A stretch of 64,000 nt of DNA. Source: Sphingomonas naphthae. GTDB lineage: Bacteria; Pseudomonadota; Alphaproteobacteria; Sphingomonadales; Sphingomonadaceae. Shown one piece after another: positions 40,713-49,014 of the stretch (its first letter is position 1; every line of letters starts with the position of its first letter). The notes below the pieces were generated by a model. That model was not told where the DNA came from. It ran no database searches and was given only the letters and a program-made list of their open reading frames with translations. The translations under genes were made by a program, and so were the position numbers. The stretch is taken from assembly GCF_028607085.1 (NCBI RefSeq), contig NZ_CP117411.1, positions 1,550,001 to 1,614,000 of the forward strand, given 5' to 3'.

Positions 40713-40991
40713 TCAAAGGCCGGCGGCTTTCCGCACCGCGTCGTTGATGCGCGTCTGCCAGCCAGGTCCGTCCGCGCGGAACCGCTCCAGCGCATCCTTG
40801 TCCAGCCGGAGGCTCACCCGTTCCTTGTTCGACGTGGCGGAGCCGACCGGGCGACCGCGCCCACGCTTGCCGAAGGCGGCGAGAACCTCCGGCGACAGCA
40901 CCTCGGCGGCGGGCCGGGCGCGGGCGAAATCCTCTTCCGTCCACTCGGGGTTGTCCTCGTCGAATACGATGGGGGGCTTATCAGAGGCCAT
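40713..40991 (-). CDS. brnA: BrnA antitoxin
   Basis: 92 residues. The C-terminus RVSLRLDKDALERFRADGPG, WQTRINDAVRKAAGL is the ribbon-helix-helix DNA-binding part of BrnA. The N-terminal part (DNPEWTEEDFARARPAAEVL) wraps the toxin. It binds BrnT and the promoter for autoregulation. It overlaps brnT by 11 nt on the same transcript with the toxin first, the usual brnTA order. Confidence 0.85.
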   Translation of the reverse strand: MASDKPPIVFDEDNPEWTEEDFARARPAAEVLSPEVLAAFGKRGRGRPVGSATSNKERVSLRLDKDALERFRADGPGWQTRINDAVRKAAGL

Positions 40992-41244
40992 AGCGGCTCA
41001 TCTCCTTTTCGTGGGCGCGACGGTAGCTGATCGCGCGGACTGCGGTAGCGGTGACGGTGAACACGAGGCAGCGGCCCTCGCCATCGACCCGCGCGAAAGC
41101 GCGCTGGCGATCCTCACCGTACTCGCGGCGATCGTCAGCAACGACGACGGCGGAGGAAATCGGGAAGAGCCCCGCGTCGGCGAGCGACAGGCCATGCTTG
41201 GCGATGTTCGCTTCGTTTTTGGCGGGGTCAAATTCGATGTCCAT
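40981..41244 (-). CDS. brnT: BrnT ribonuclease toxin
   Basis: 87 residues: MDIEFDPAKNEANIAKHGLS is the invariant BrnT opening, then the fold through GRCLVFTVTATAVRAISYRR and AHEKEMSRYG. BrnT toxins are RelE-like ribonucleases that inhibit translation. The pair could stabilise the prophage or abort competing phage infections. No ribosome site precedes the ATG, and a promoter fits so close that the mRNA may be leaderless. Confidence 0.87.
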   Translation of the reverse strand: MDIEFDPAKNEANIAKHGLSLADAGLFPISSAVVVADDRREYGEDRQRAFARVDGEGRCLVFTVTATAVRAISYRRAHEKEMSRYGL

Positions 41245-41298
41245 GAATTATCTGTAGTGACGGATAATTCAGCGGTCAACGATTTATTTGTCATGACA
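41244..41298 (-). promoter_or_regulatory. brnTA promoter with inverted repeats
   Basis: On the minus strand TTGACC (plus 41274-41279), 17 bp, TACAGA (plus 41251-41256). TGAATTATC (41244-41252) and GATAATTCA (41263-41271) are perfect inverted copies overlapping the -10 and spacer, a likely BrnA operator. A second palindrome TGTCATGACA lies at 41289-41298. Confidence 0.55.
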
Positions 41299-41310
41299 GA
41301 AAATAGAACA

Positions 41311-41431
41311 CGTCCGTTCGGCTCCGGCCGGACGGGGGTTCCGGGCTGGCACCCGGAAACCGACGGACCAGAGATCCGTCACGCGCGGCTGGCCTAGCCG
41401 CAACGCCCCGCACCCGCGCAACGGGCGGGGC
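41311..41431 (+). ncRNA. Array of five hairpins upstream of mom-like gene
   Basis: Stems: CGTCCG/CGGACG (41311-41334); GGTTCCGGG with CCCGGAAACC, one bulge (41337-41361); GACGGA/TCCGTC (41362-41380); GCGGCT/AGCCGC (41385-41401); GCCCCG plus CCCG with CGGG plus CGGGGC (41405-41431). They are almost adjacent and end 20 bp before the mom ATG. No tRNA fold and no terminal T tract. Reads as a structured 5' leader or an independent RNA; which one is unknown. Confidence 0.5.
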
Positions 41432-41451
41432 ATGTGTGAGCATATTTCCCC

Positions 41452-42216
41452 ATGGAGTCTCGATTCGCGTTCAACACCCCGTCGGCTTTCGTCGGCGGCG
41501 CTGCCGGCGAACCTGCCGGATACCTCTTCGACCCCGCCGATTTGACCGGCCGCCGCGAGGCGATCGGCTTTGGCGAGGCCGACTTTCACGTCCGTCTGCT
41601 CGATCGCGAGATCGCCAACGGCATCGTGATCGCCCACCACTACAGCCGGCGCGTCTATCGCGCGTCCACCCTGCACCTTGGCGTCTGGATCGGCGGGCAT
41701 CTGCTCGGCGTGCTGCAATACGGCTATGCCATGAACCCGGCATCGGCTGGCAGCGTCGTCACCGGCACGGCCATGAACGAATACCTCGAACTCAACCGCA
41801 TGTGGCTGGCGGACGAGGCGCCTCGCAACAGCGAGAGCCGGGCGTTGGCCTATTCGATCCGGTTCATTCGCCGCGCCCGGCCGGCGGTGAAGTGGCTGCA
41901 ATCGTTCGCTGACGAGCGGTGCGGGCTATTCGGCACCGTGTACCAGGCGGCCGGCTTCACCTTCCATGGCGAGCATCTCGGGCGCTTCTGGGAGCTGGAT
42001 GGCGAATGGTATCACGACAGCCTGATGACGAACGGCCGGACGGCGACCAGCCCGCGCGCGGCGCACCTGCGGGCGAACCGCGATCGGGCGACGAAGCACC
42101 TGCTGCGCCAGTTCCGCTATCTGCGCTTCCTGAAGCCCCGCTTTGCCAAGGGGTGCCGGTATCCGGTGAAGCCATTCCCGAAGCCCGACTATCGGGGTGC
42201 CGAACCGATGACATAA
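41452..42216 (+). CDS. mom: Mom-like DNA modification protein
   Basis: 254 residues. Motifs of the Mu Mom family in order: HHYSRRVYRASTLHLGVWIG (61-80), LGVLQYGYAMNPASAG, VTGTAMNEYLELNRMWLADE (104-122), APRNSESRALAYSIRFIRR (123-141), KWLQSFADERCGLFGTVYQA (147-166) and WELDGEWYHDSL. Mom has a GNAT-like fold and converts adenine to N6-methylcarbamoyl-adenine, protecting phage DNA from restriction. All blocks seem intact. No com gene is recognisable beside it, so control must differ from Mu. Two GANTC (CcrM) sites lie in the first 15 bases of the gene. Confidence 0.82.
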   Translation: MESRFAFNTPSAFVGGAAGEPAGYLFDPADLTGRREAIGFGEADFHVRLLDREIANGIVIAHHYSRRVYRASTLHLGVWIGGHLLGVLQYGYAMNPASAGSVVTGTAMNEYLELNRMWLADEAPRNSESRALAYSIRFIRRARPAVKWLQSFADERCGLFGTVYQAAGFTFHGEHLGRFWELDGEWYHDSLMTNGRTATSPRAAHLRANRDRATKHLLRQFRYLRFLKPRFAKGCRYPVKPFPKPDYRGAEPMT

Positions 42217-42421
42217 ATCGGGACGGCGGATCAGCGACTTAGCCGCGTCGCGGACGAACGAAGCATATAACCCATCGCCTGTTGACGGCAGGCCGATGAG
42301 CAGTAGCAGGAAGGCGCGGCCCGTCCAGACGACGAGCCCCCGCCCAGGGGGTGCGAGGACGGTGGGAGCCCGTCGGGCCGCTCCACTCTAATGCGAGATC
42401 GCCGATCGTGGGCCAGAGCCA
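42217..42421. other. Non-coding stretch between mom and paralogue B
   Basis: Contains GC-rich hairpins (CCCCC/GGGGG around 42336-42350; GGAGC/GCTCC at 42365-42384) but no gene with good signals. A TTG-started minus-strand frame with CYCSSACRQ exists and is not supported as a gene. Confidence 0.35.
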
Positions 42422-42613
42422 ATGGGATCGGGAAGTTGCGCTGATCTAGTTGCCGGTCGTGCAGCTTCGCCCTTGGCGCGAGCGTATAACATTGCGGGCA
42501 GGGCGCTGGAAGCGTTCAGCGCCCTGCCCGCGCCGGTTGAGGACGCGGCCGGCATCGGCGTGATCGATCCAATACCGGCTATGATCGACAGTCGGCCAGC
42601 ACTGCTTGGCTAG
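42422..42613 (+). CDS. Small hypothetical protein (paralogue B)
   Basis: 63 residues: MGSGSCADLVAGRAASPLAR, AYNIAGRALEAFSALPAPVE, DAAGIGVIDPIPAMIDSRPA. The ALPAP...AGIGVIDPI stretch resembles the protein at 40373. Shorter at the C-terminus, so it may be a degenerate copy. No function recognised. Confidence 0.45.
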   Translation: MGSGSCADLVAGRAASPLARAYNIAGRALEAFSALPAPVEDAAGIGVIDPIPAMIDSRPALLG

Positions 42614-42663
42614 GACACCGCTAAGGCATGTCGCAGGCTAGCGAGCGCGATGCCAGCCCCTGA

Positions 42664-42960
42664 TTAAGCTGCTTGAGGAACGCGTAAGGCGTTGCGAAAG
42701 CAACGCCCAATCATGTCGTTGATCTGCCGCGTACCTCGAACGATGCGGAGCTTGGCCCTGATATCGTCAAACGACATTGTCTCAAGCAACGGCACTAATC
42801 CCGAATTTACAAAAGACGAGGTTACATCGCCCACCCCGTGGAAAGAGAGTGTCACCGTCCCTTTCCCTGCTAGGTGCCTTTGCAGGATAGCGAGGATAAT
42901 GTCGCCATCTTCGCCTGTATAGCAGCGCGCGACGTGATCGAGCGCCGTGATGGTTACCAC
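42664..42960 (-). CDS. DUF4325 / STAS-like domain protein
   Basis: 98 residues. Beta-alpha STAS-like pattern: DIILAILQRHLAGKGTVTLS, FHGVGDVTSSFVNSGLVPLL, ETMSFDDIRAKLRIV. The DVTSSFVNSGLVPLLE segment is the DUF4325 hallmark. It overlaps the STAS-GHKL ATPase gene by 7 bp and is the second gene of that pair. In partner-switching systems a STAS protein is the substrate of a GHKL kinase, here with S or T candidates in VTSSFVNSG. The pairing is clear; the activity is inferred. Confidence 0.78.
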   Translation of the reverse strand: MVTITALDHVARCYTGEDGDIILAILQRHLAGKGTVTLSFHGVGDVTSSFVNSGLVPLLETMSFDDIRAKLRIVRGTRQINDMIGRCFRNALRVPQAA

Positions 42961-43832
42961 TGCATGTCCTCCTCTTCGTCATCATCGCCCACAAATGCGT
43001 GCGTTGGCAGTGCGATATCGACCAACGTACCAGGATAGCTTCCGTTGCCGAGATGTGCCTGACGCTCCTGATAGGGAGCCGCGAGCAAGGAACCCGAAAA
43101 CGAGTAGATACCAACCCGACCGCCGTTCGATAGCACGGTTGTAATCAGATAATCCAGACCCACCCCTCGGTTGTTCGGCGTCGTCTTCGCAGTCACACCC
43201 TCCTGCGCCGCCTTCCAGATCGCAACATCGTCGCGCAAATCGCCATAGCGCGATCTCATGCTTGACGGTATTCCGCGACCGAAATCAGATATCGTTATAC
43301 CGATTTGCTTTATGTTCGGATAATGCTGAACATGGACACAACCGATGTCCTCTGTTGAATGATCTCGAATGTTATTAAAAATCTCCTTGACACAAACCTT
43401 TAAGCTATACAACTTTCTATCCGGTACATTAACTATTGGACATAGCCAAGGAGATAGTTTGAAATCTAGCCATCCCGGCCCCTCACTGTGCCTAACACGA
43501 GAGCATGGAATGGTTGTAGACTTAACGCGGCTAAATATGCTCACCTTCTGTCCAAGATAATTTTCAAAAAAACCACAAGAATCAAGATAAAATATCGCGT
43601 TAGATCGATTTACATTATGATTACTAAAAAAACATTTTACTGATCGGTTAAACAACCAATCCAATGTATTAGTTAAAACCGTCAAACCGACGCCATCTAT
43701 AAAATTCAAATACCCAAAATCGAAGGTTATCTCGCCATCTTTCGGCTCACCCTCCGGAGTCACGAACTGATCGCAAAAGTGATAGAGCGCGCCAATCTTG
43801 AACGTGCTGGGGAGGATGATTGTTATAGCCAT
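42954..43832 (-). CDS. STAS-like plus GHKL ATPase fusion protein
   Basis: 292 residues. Residues 30-95 look STAS-like (EITFDFGYLNFIDGVGLTVL, then LDSCGFFENYL). Residues 140-275 are a GHKL ATPase: N box E150-IFNN-IRDHS, G1 box D183-FG-R-G187 (ISDFGRGIPSSM), G2 box NNRGVGL (G223/G225). The tail is acidic (DDDEEED). All ATP-binding boxes are intact; there is no histidine-kinase phosphoacceptor domain. The gene is markedly AT-rich (notably 43300-43830) against the rest of the window, so recent transfer is likely. It forms a two-gene unit with the DUF4325 protein. Function unproven. Confidence 0.78.
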   Translation of the reverse strand: MAITIILPSTFKIGALYHFCDQFVTPEGEPKDGEITFDFGYLNFIDGVGLTVLTNTLDWLFNRSVKCFFSNHNVNRSNAIFYLDSCGFFENYLGQKVSIFSRVKSTTIPCSRVRHSEGPGWLDFKLSPWLCPIVNVPDRKLYSLKVCVKEIFNNIRDHSTEDIGCVHVQHYPNIKQIGITISDFGRGIPSSMRSRYGDLRDDVAIWKAAQEGVTAKTTPNNRGVGLDYLITTVLSNGGRVGIYSFSGSLLAAPYQERQAHLGNGSYPGTLVDIALPTHAFVGDDDEEEDMQW

Positions 43833-43901
43833 CTGACGCCCTTATCGGTTCAGTGGCCTAATTTCATCCCCGTTTGCACCCTACCGCGCAGTGGTAATCT
43901 G

Positions 43902-44195
43902 CTAAGCCGCTTCCCGCTCCTTCACCTGTTCCGGCTCGATCAGGCATCCCAGCCGCCAGCCGTTGCCGCCGAACCATTCGTTCGCGGCGGCATCGACAGC
44001 GGCCTGAGGATCTCCATCGGCCATCCCCTCCCGCACCCGCGCCATCACGTCGAACGGCATCCCCAGCCTGGGGAACAGCGGGTCGCGCTCGGCCGCTCGC
44101 GCGAGGTCGCCGATCCATCCCGGCCGGCGCCGCTGGTCGAGCAGCCATAGGCCGAACGGCTTGGTCGGGCGGCATGACTTCGCTTGCAATGTCAT
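43902..44195 (-). CDS. YozE/SAM-like domain protein (copy 1)
   Basis: 97 residues: FGLWLLDQRRRPGWIGDLAR, AAERDPLFPRLGMPFDVMAR, MADGDPQAAVDAAANEW. This follows the YozE_SAM_like pattern (WL..Q...IGDLA..A..DP.FP). GGAGGTGAA precedes the ATG. Homologous to the gene at 44519. Function of the family is unknown. Confidence 0.65.
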   Translation of the reverse strand: MTLQAKSCRPTKPFGLWLLDQRRRPGWIGDLARAAERDPLFPRLGMPFDVMARVREGMADGDPQAAVDAAANEWFGGNGWRLGCLIEPEQVKEREAA

Positions 44196-44301
44196 TTCAC
44201 CTCCAACTATGCATATGATAATATTGCATTTATTTTCTGCGTCATGGGGCCATTACGCCCAGCCACCTGTTCTCTAAATTCAGCGCAACAGGTGACACAT
44301 T

Positions 44302-44499
44302 TTGAACAACTCCGACTTTTGGTCGGTGACGGCTATCGCCTTAAGCGCCGTTTCCATGACATCCACGCTCACCATCAGGCGCGACATCGCGAGAGTAACT
44401 CAGAGCACAAGCGTCGATATTCGACACGCGGCCACTACAACCGAGACTAAGGCGCGCGACTATGATCTCGACCATCCGAACCGCATTGAGATCGGTTAA
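44302..44499 (+). CDS. Small hypothetical protein, possible membrane anchor
   Basis: 65 residues from TTG 44302 behind AGGTGAC. N-terminal hydrophobic stretch FWSVTAIALSAVSMTSTLTI followed by a polar, Thr/Arg-rich tail. It lies alone between two leftward YozE-like genes. Start codon and expression are uncertain. Confidence 0.35.
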   Translation: MNNSDFWSVTAIALSAVSMTSTLTIRRDIARVTQSTSVDIRHAATTTETKARDYDLDHPNRIEIG

Positions 44500-44518
44500 A
44501 GCGTTATCGGTGGGTGCG

Positions 44519-44881
44519 TCATAGCCGCTCCCATTCGCGCTCGGCATCGTCGATCGCCTCGAACACATCGCCGTCGGCGCCCCGGCCGGACAGGTACTTG
44601 CGCACTTCCTCGGGATCACCCGCCTTGGGAAAGCCCGGATCGGCCTTGGCCGCCTTGGCGAGGTTGGCGATCCATTCGCTGCGATGCGTGACCTGCTTCA
44701 CCAGCCAGCCGCCGAACGGCTGGCGGTGGATAGCGGGTTCCTCCGCATAGAATGTCGGGAGGCTGTCTGTAACGGGCTGCGCGATGGCCGGCGCCGACGG
44801 GTACACCCTGACAGGGCCATCGCCGGTTGGCATCTCCATTTGCATGGCGGCTGATGTCGCTCGCTTAGCTGCGCGGGGCAT
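44519..44881 (-). CDS. YozE/SAM-like domain protein (copy 2)
   Basis: 120 residues. An N-terminal extension of about 50 residues precedes FGGWLVKQVTHRSEWIANLA, KAAKADPGFPKAGDPEEVRK, YLSGRGADGDVFEAIDDAER, the YozE-like fold. Aligns with the 43902 protein over about 65 residues (WL..Q....WI..LA.AA..DP.FP...). Probably an old duplication. It is divergent from the HIRAN gene. Confidence 0.65.
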   Translation of the reverse strand: MPRAAKRATSAAMQMEMPTGDGPVRVYPSAPAIAQPVTDSLPTFYAEEPAIHRQPFGGWLVKQVTHRSEWIANLAKAAKADPGFPKAGDPEEVRKYLSGRGADGDVFEAIDDAEREWERL

Positions 44882-44923
44882 GGCGTTTCCTCTTGCACGA
44901 CTCGACTGCCAGCCATCATATAT

Positions 44924-44938
44924 GTTCCACGTTTGTTC
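44924..44938. promoter_or_regulatory. LexA (SOS) box, GTTC-N7-GTTC
   Basis: GTTC (44924-44927), seven bases, GTTC (44935-44938) is an exact match to the alphaproteobacterial LexA operator. It lies 18 bp before the HIRAN ATG and downstream of a possible promoter TTGCAC (44893-44898)-N18-CATATA. It also faces the divergent YozE-like gene. Confidence 0.72.
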
Positions 44939-44955
44939 TACAATCGGAGGGCCTG

Positions 44956-45399
44956 ATGGGCTGGATCGAGTTCACGCTTCCCGCGACCGGCCGTCTGGGG
45001 AAGCGGCGGAAGGCGGCGGCGATCAAGGATGCGCAGGCAGCCGCTCAGGGTCGGCGCATCTGTCATGCCCCGCCCTCACCCGCTGGCGTGCGCCTCAACG
45101 TGGTCGGCGGGTTCTACGATAACGAGGATGGCACCAGTCGGCAGAAGGAGACCCGTAAGCTGCGACCGGGCGATCCCGTTCAGCTACGGCGCGAACCGGA
45201 AAACCGCTTCGACCCTTCGGCTGTTGGCGTGTATCCGGCGGCCGGCGTGCGCATCGGCTACATCGGCGAACAACGCACCGCCTGGATCGGATCGAAGATC
45301 GATCGGGGTATGGTGACTGGCGCGACGGTCGAGCGGATCATCGGCAAGGTACGCGAGGGCAATTTGAAGCCCGTGCTGCGGATAGAGATCGAACCCTGA
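44956..45399 (+). CDS. HIRAN-domain protein
   Basis: 147 residues from ATG 44956 behind CGGAGGG. The HIRAN fold covers residues about 35-130: RLNVVGGFYDNEDGTSRQKE, RPGDPVQLRREPENRFDPSA, VGVYPAAGVRIGYIGEQRTA. The NRFDPSAV...IGYI pattern is typical. HIRAN domains in Rad5/HLTF recognise 3' DNA ends at stalled forks. Here the domain is almost the whole protein. The LexA box just upstream makes it an SOS gene, the last one before attR. Confidence 0.82.
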   Translation: MGWIEFTLPATGRLGKRRKAAAIKDAQAAAQGRRICHAPPSPAGVRLNVVGGFYDNEDGTSRQKETRKLRPGDPVQLRREPENRFDPSAVGVYPAAGVRIGYIGEQRTAWIGSKIDRGMVTGATVERIIGKVREGNLKPVLRIEIEP

Positions 45400-45509
45400 T
45401 CCCCCCTCTCCCCACCCTTGGCCGAGTTCGACGGACGGCAGAAAATGTTGGAGCTATCGCGCATTCGAATTTCCGAACACCCGAGTCGGCGCCGCGCCAT
45501 CCTTGTTCA

Positions 45510-45532
45510 AGTGGGGGCCTATTTGGGGGCCT
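45510..45532 (+). promoter_or_regulatory. Putative integrase arm-type sites, right arm
   Basis: AGTGGGGGCCT (45510-45520) and ATTTGGGGGCCT (45521-45532) are tandem, near-identical to the three copies beside attL at 1173-1215, and lie 64 bp from attR. They support the P and P' arms of attP being joined in the excised phage. The rest of 45400-45595 has no gene. Confidence 0.5.
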
Positions 45533-45595
45533 TGCCGGAAACGGCCGATATAGGATCGGCGATAATTAGCCAAAAACGCGACCTTATGGGACGGA

Positions 45596-45615
45596 CACCC
45601 CATCCGCCATTTGCC
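45596..45615 (+). repeat. attR core (20 bp)
   Basis: CACCCCATCCGCCATTTGCC, identical to attL at 1046-1065. The left flank is phage DNA; the right flank leads into the DUF5990-like gene. It contains only the last bases of tRNA-Ser, not a second tRNA. Confidence 0.92.
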
Positions 45616-45634
45616 GTCGCTCCAGTGGCCGGTC

Positions 45635-46066
45635 TCAATCTTTCGCGATCCCACGCCGGATCGGCTTGGCCGTGGCGCATGTCGGCGTGCCGTCCTTCGC
45701 GGTGCCGATGATCACCAGTTCGATCGGCTTGCCGGTCAGCGGAGCACGTTGCAGCAGATCGTCGTCGAGATCGTGGATGTCGATCTTGATCCGGCGCGAC
45801 CAGGGCGAGGCGGGGTCGCCGGCCAGTTGGCCGACGCGAACATAGACGAACCGCCGCACCGGGCCTTCGCGCCGCACCTGCTCGCCGAAGAATTTCGGAC
45901 CCGGGGCGATGCGGATCGGCATGTCGAAGGAGAGTGGCTCGCCACCCCGCGACCATTTCGGATCGAGCGGCGCGTCATCCTTTGCCTGAAGGCTATGCAG
46001 CACGCCGATCACCGGCTGCTCGATCACGATCCGCAGAGTGATCCCGATCTGATCCGCCTTGGCCAT
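45635..46066 (-). CDS. DUF5990-like protein
   Basis: 143 residues: MAKADQIGITLRIVIEQPVI, FVYVRVGQLAGDPASPWSRR, IKIDIHDLDDDLLQRAPLTG. The order of strands and the RFVYVRVGQLAGD...WSRRIKI block match DUF5990 proteins of unknown function. First chromosomal gene right of attR, transcribed toward the prophage. The stop lies 20 bp from the att core, so integration does not damage it. Confidence 0.7.
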   Translation of the reverse strand: MAKADQIGITLRIVIEQPVIGVLHSLQAKDDAPLDPKWSRGGEPLSFDMPIRIAPGPKFFGEQVRREGPVRRFVYVRVGQLAGDPASPWSRRIKIDIHDLDDDLLQRAPLTGKPIELVIIGTAKDGTPTCATAKPIRRGIAKD

Positions 46067-46145
46067 GTACCCTGAGATATCATGATCGCCCAGGTCGGGG
46101 AAAGGCAGGGCAAGCGCATCTTGGAGCCGCCCTGCCCTTGCCCCT

Positions 46146-48356
<2,211 letters not shown>

Positions 48357-48554
48357 TCAGCCGATCCCTTGTTGCGGACGAAAATTGCGCGAATGGCGCC
48401 GAAGGTCCAACATTGAAAATTGCTGACACTGATCGACGCACGGTTCGTCGATTTCACCGGGCACCGTCACGGCTTGCCGGACAGATTGTGCGCTTGGCAA
48501 AGCCGCCGCCCCCGTGCATGGGTCGATCATTCGGCGAGAGGGGGGCTGGCTCGG

Positions 48555-48884
48555 ATGGTGGCGTTGCCAAGGATTACCGAGGTCAAACGCTATGCCGAGC
48601 CGGGCGAGATCCTGCTTTCCGTGACGTTGCGCAACGAGGGCGACGCGAAACTCGCGCGCGGCGTGCTGGCGGCGACGGTGATCCGCCCCGGCCACAGCGA
48701 TTCCCTCTCCTCCGCGATCAACAGCACCGAACTGGCGGCCGGCCAGTACATCCGCCTGTTCGTGAGCCTGCCCGAAGGGGCCAGGGAGGGCCGCGACTGG
48801 GTGTATATCGAGGATGAGGGCGGCGAGGAATTCAAGGTCGCCGGGGTGCTGAAGAAGAAGCTGTTCGGCTGGGCGATCGGTTAA
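48555..48884 (+). CDS. Hypothetical protein, 109 aa
   Basis: MVALPRITEVKRYAEPGEIL, LSVTLRNEGDAKLARGVLAA, EFKVAGVLKKKLFGWAIG. A small beta-rich protein with no signal peptide. No recognised domain. Start 48555 lies after GGGGGCTGGCTCGG; the 216 bp between it and katG contain no other gene. Confidence 0.6.
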   Translation: MVALPRITEVKRYAEPGEILLSVTLRNEGDAKLARGVLAATVIRPGHSDSLSSAINSTELAAGQYIRLFVSLPEGAREGRDWVYIEDEGGEEFKVAGVLKKKLFGWAIG

Positions 48885-48885
48885 A

Positions 48886-49014
48886 AATCCTCCCCCGGAG
48901 GGGGGCGGCAGCCCGCAGCGCTGACGGAGGGGTATCCGCCTATCGAGCGTGGATTACTCCTCCACCACCGGCTTCGCCGGCGGTCCCCCTCCCCCCGCTA
49001 CGCAGGGGAGGATT
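48886..49014. repeat. Interspersed repeat with 10-bp inverted ends
   Basis: AATCCTCCCC (48886-48895) and GGGGAGGATT (49005-49014) are exact inverted ends. Inner parts form further GC hairpins (CCGGAGGGGG; CCGGCTTCGCCGG). A shortened version of the same ends recurs at 50897-50921. Such elements are common between genes in sphingomonads. Confidence 0.65.

Larger units (their letters stand above)
1046..45615 (+). mobile_element. Complete-looking HK97-like siphovirus prophage in tRNA-Ser
   Basis: Bounded by identical 20-bp att cores. It contains integrase, early, replication, packaging, head, tail, lysis and accessory modules in the canonical order of a cos-type lambdoid siphophage. Every structural function expected is present: small and large terminase, portal, prohead protease, capsid, connectors, tail tube, tail chaperones, tape measure, fibres, membrane lysis proteins and endolysin. 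The only visible lesion is an IS element between the terminase genes. Neighbouring genes on both sides (mltB-like; DUF5990-like and katG) are chromosomal. Whether the phage can still be induced cannot be told from sequence. Confidence 0.93.

Noticed and set aside
41311-41401. tRNA-like fold upstream of mom (hairpin with 7-nt loop at 41362-41380)
   Set aside because: No acceptor stem closes the stems, U33 is missing and there is no T-loop sequence.
42231-42422. Minus-strand frame with CYCSSACRQ, possibly a Com-like zinc protein next to mom
   Set aside because: Starts at TTG without a ribosome site, the upstream half is low-complexity Ser/Pro/Arg, and it lacks the Cys pattern of Com.
44939-44944. 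TACAAT as -10 of the HIRAN gene
   Set aside because: Transcription would start after the ribosome site GGAGG at 44946-44950, so a promoter further upstream is more likely.
45596-45615. Second tRNA gene at attR
   Set aside because: Only the last 14 bases of tRNA-Ser are repeated; no upstream arms.
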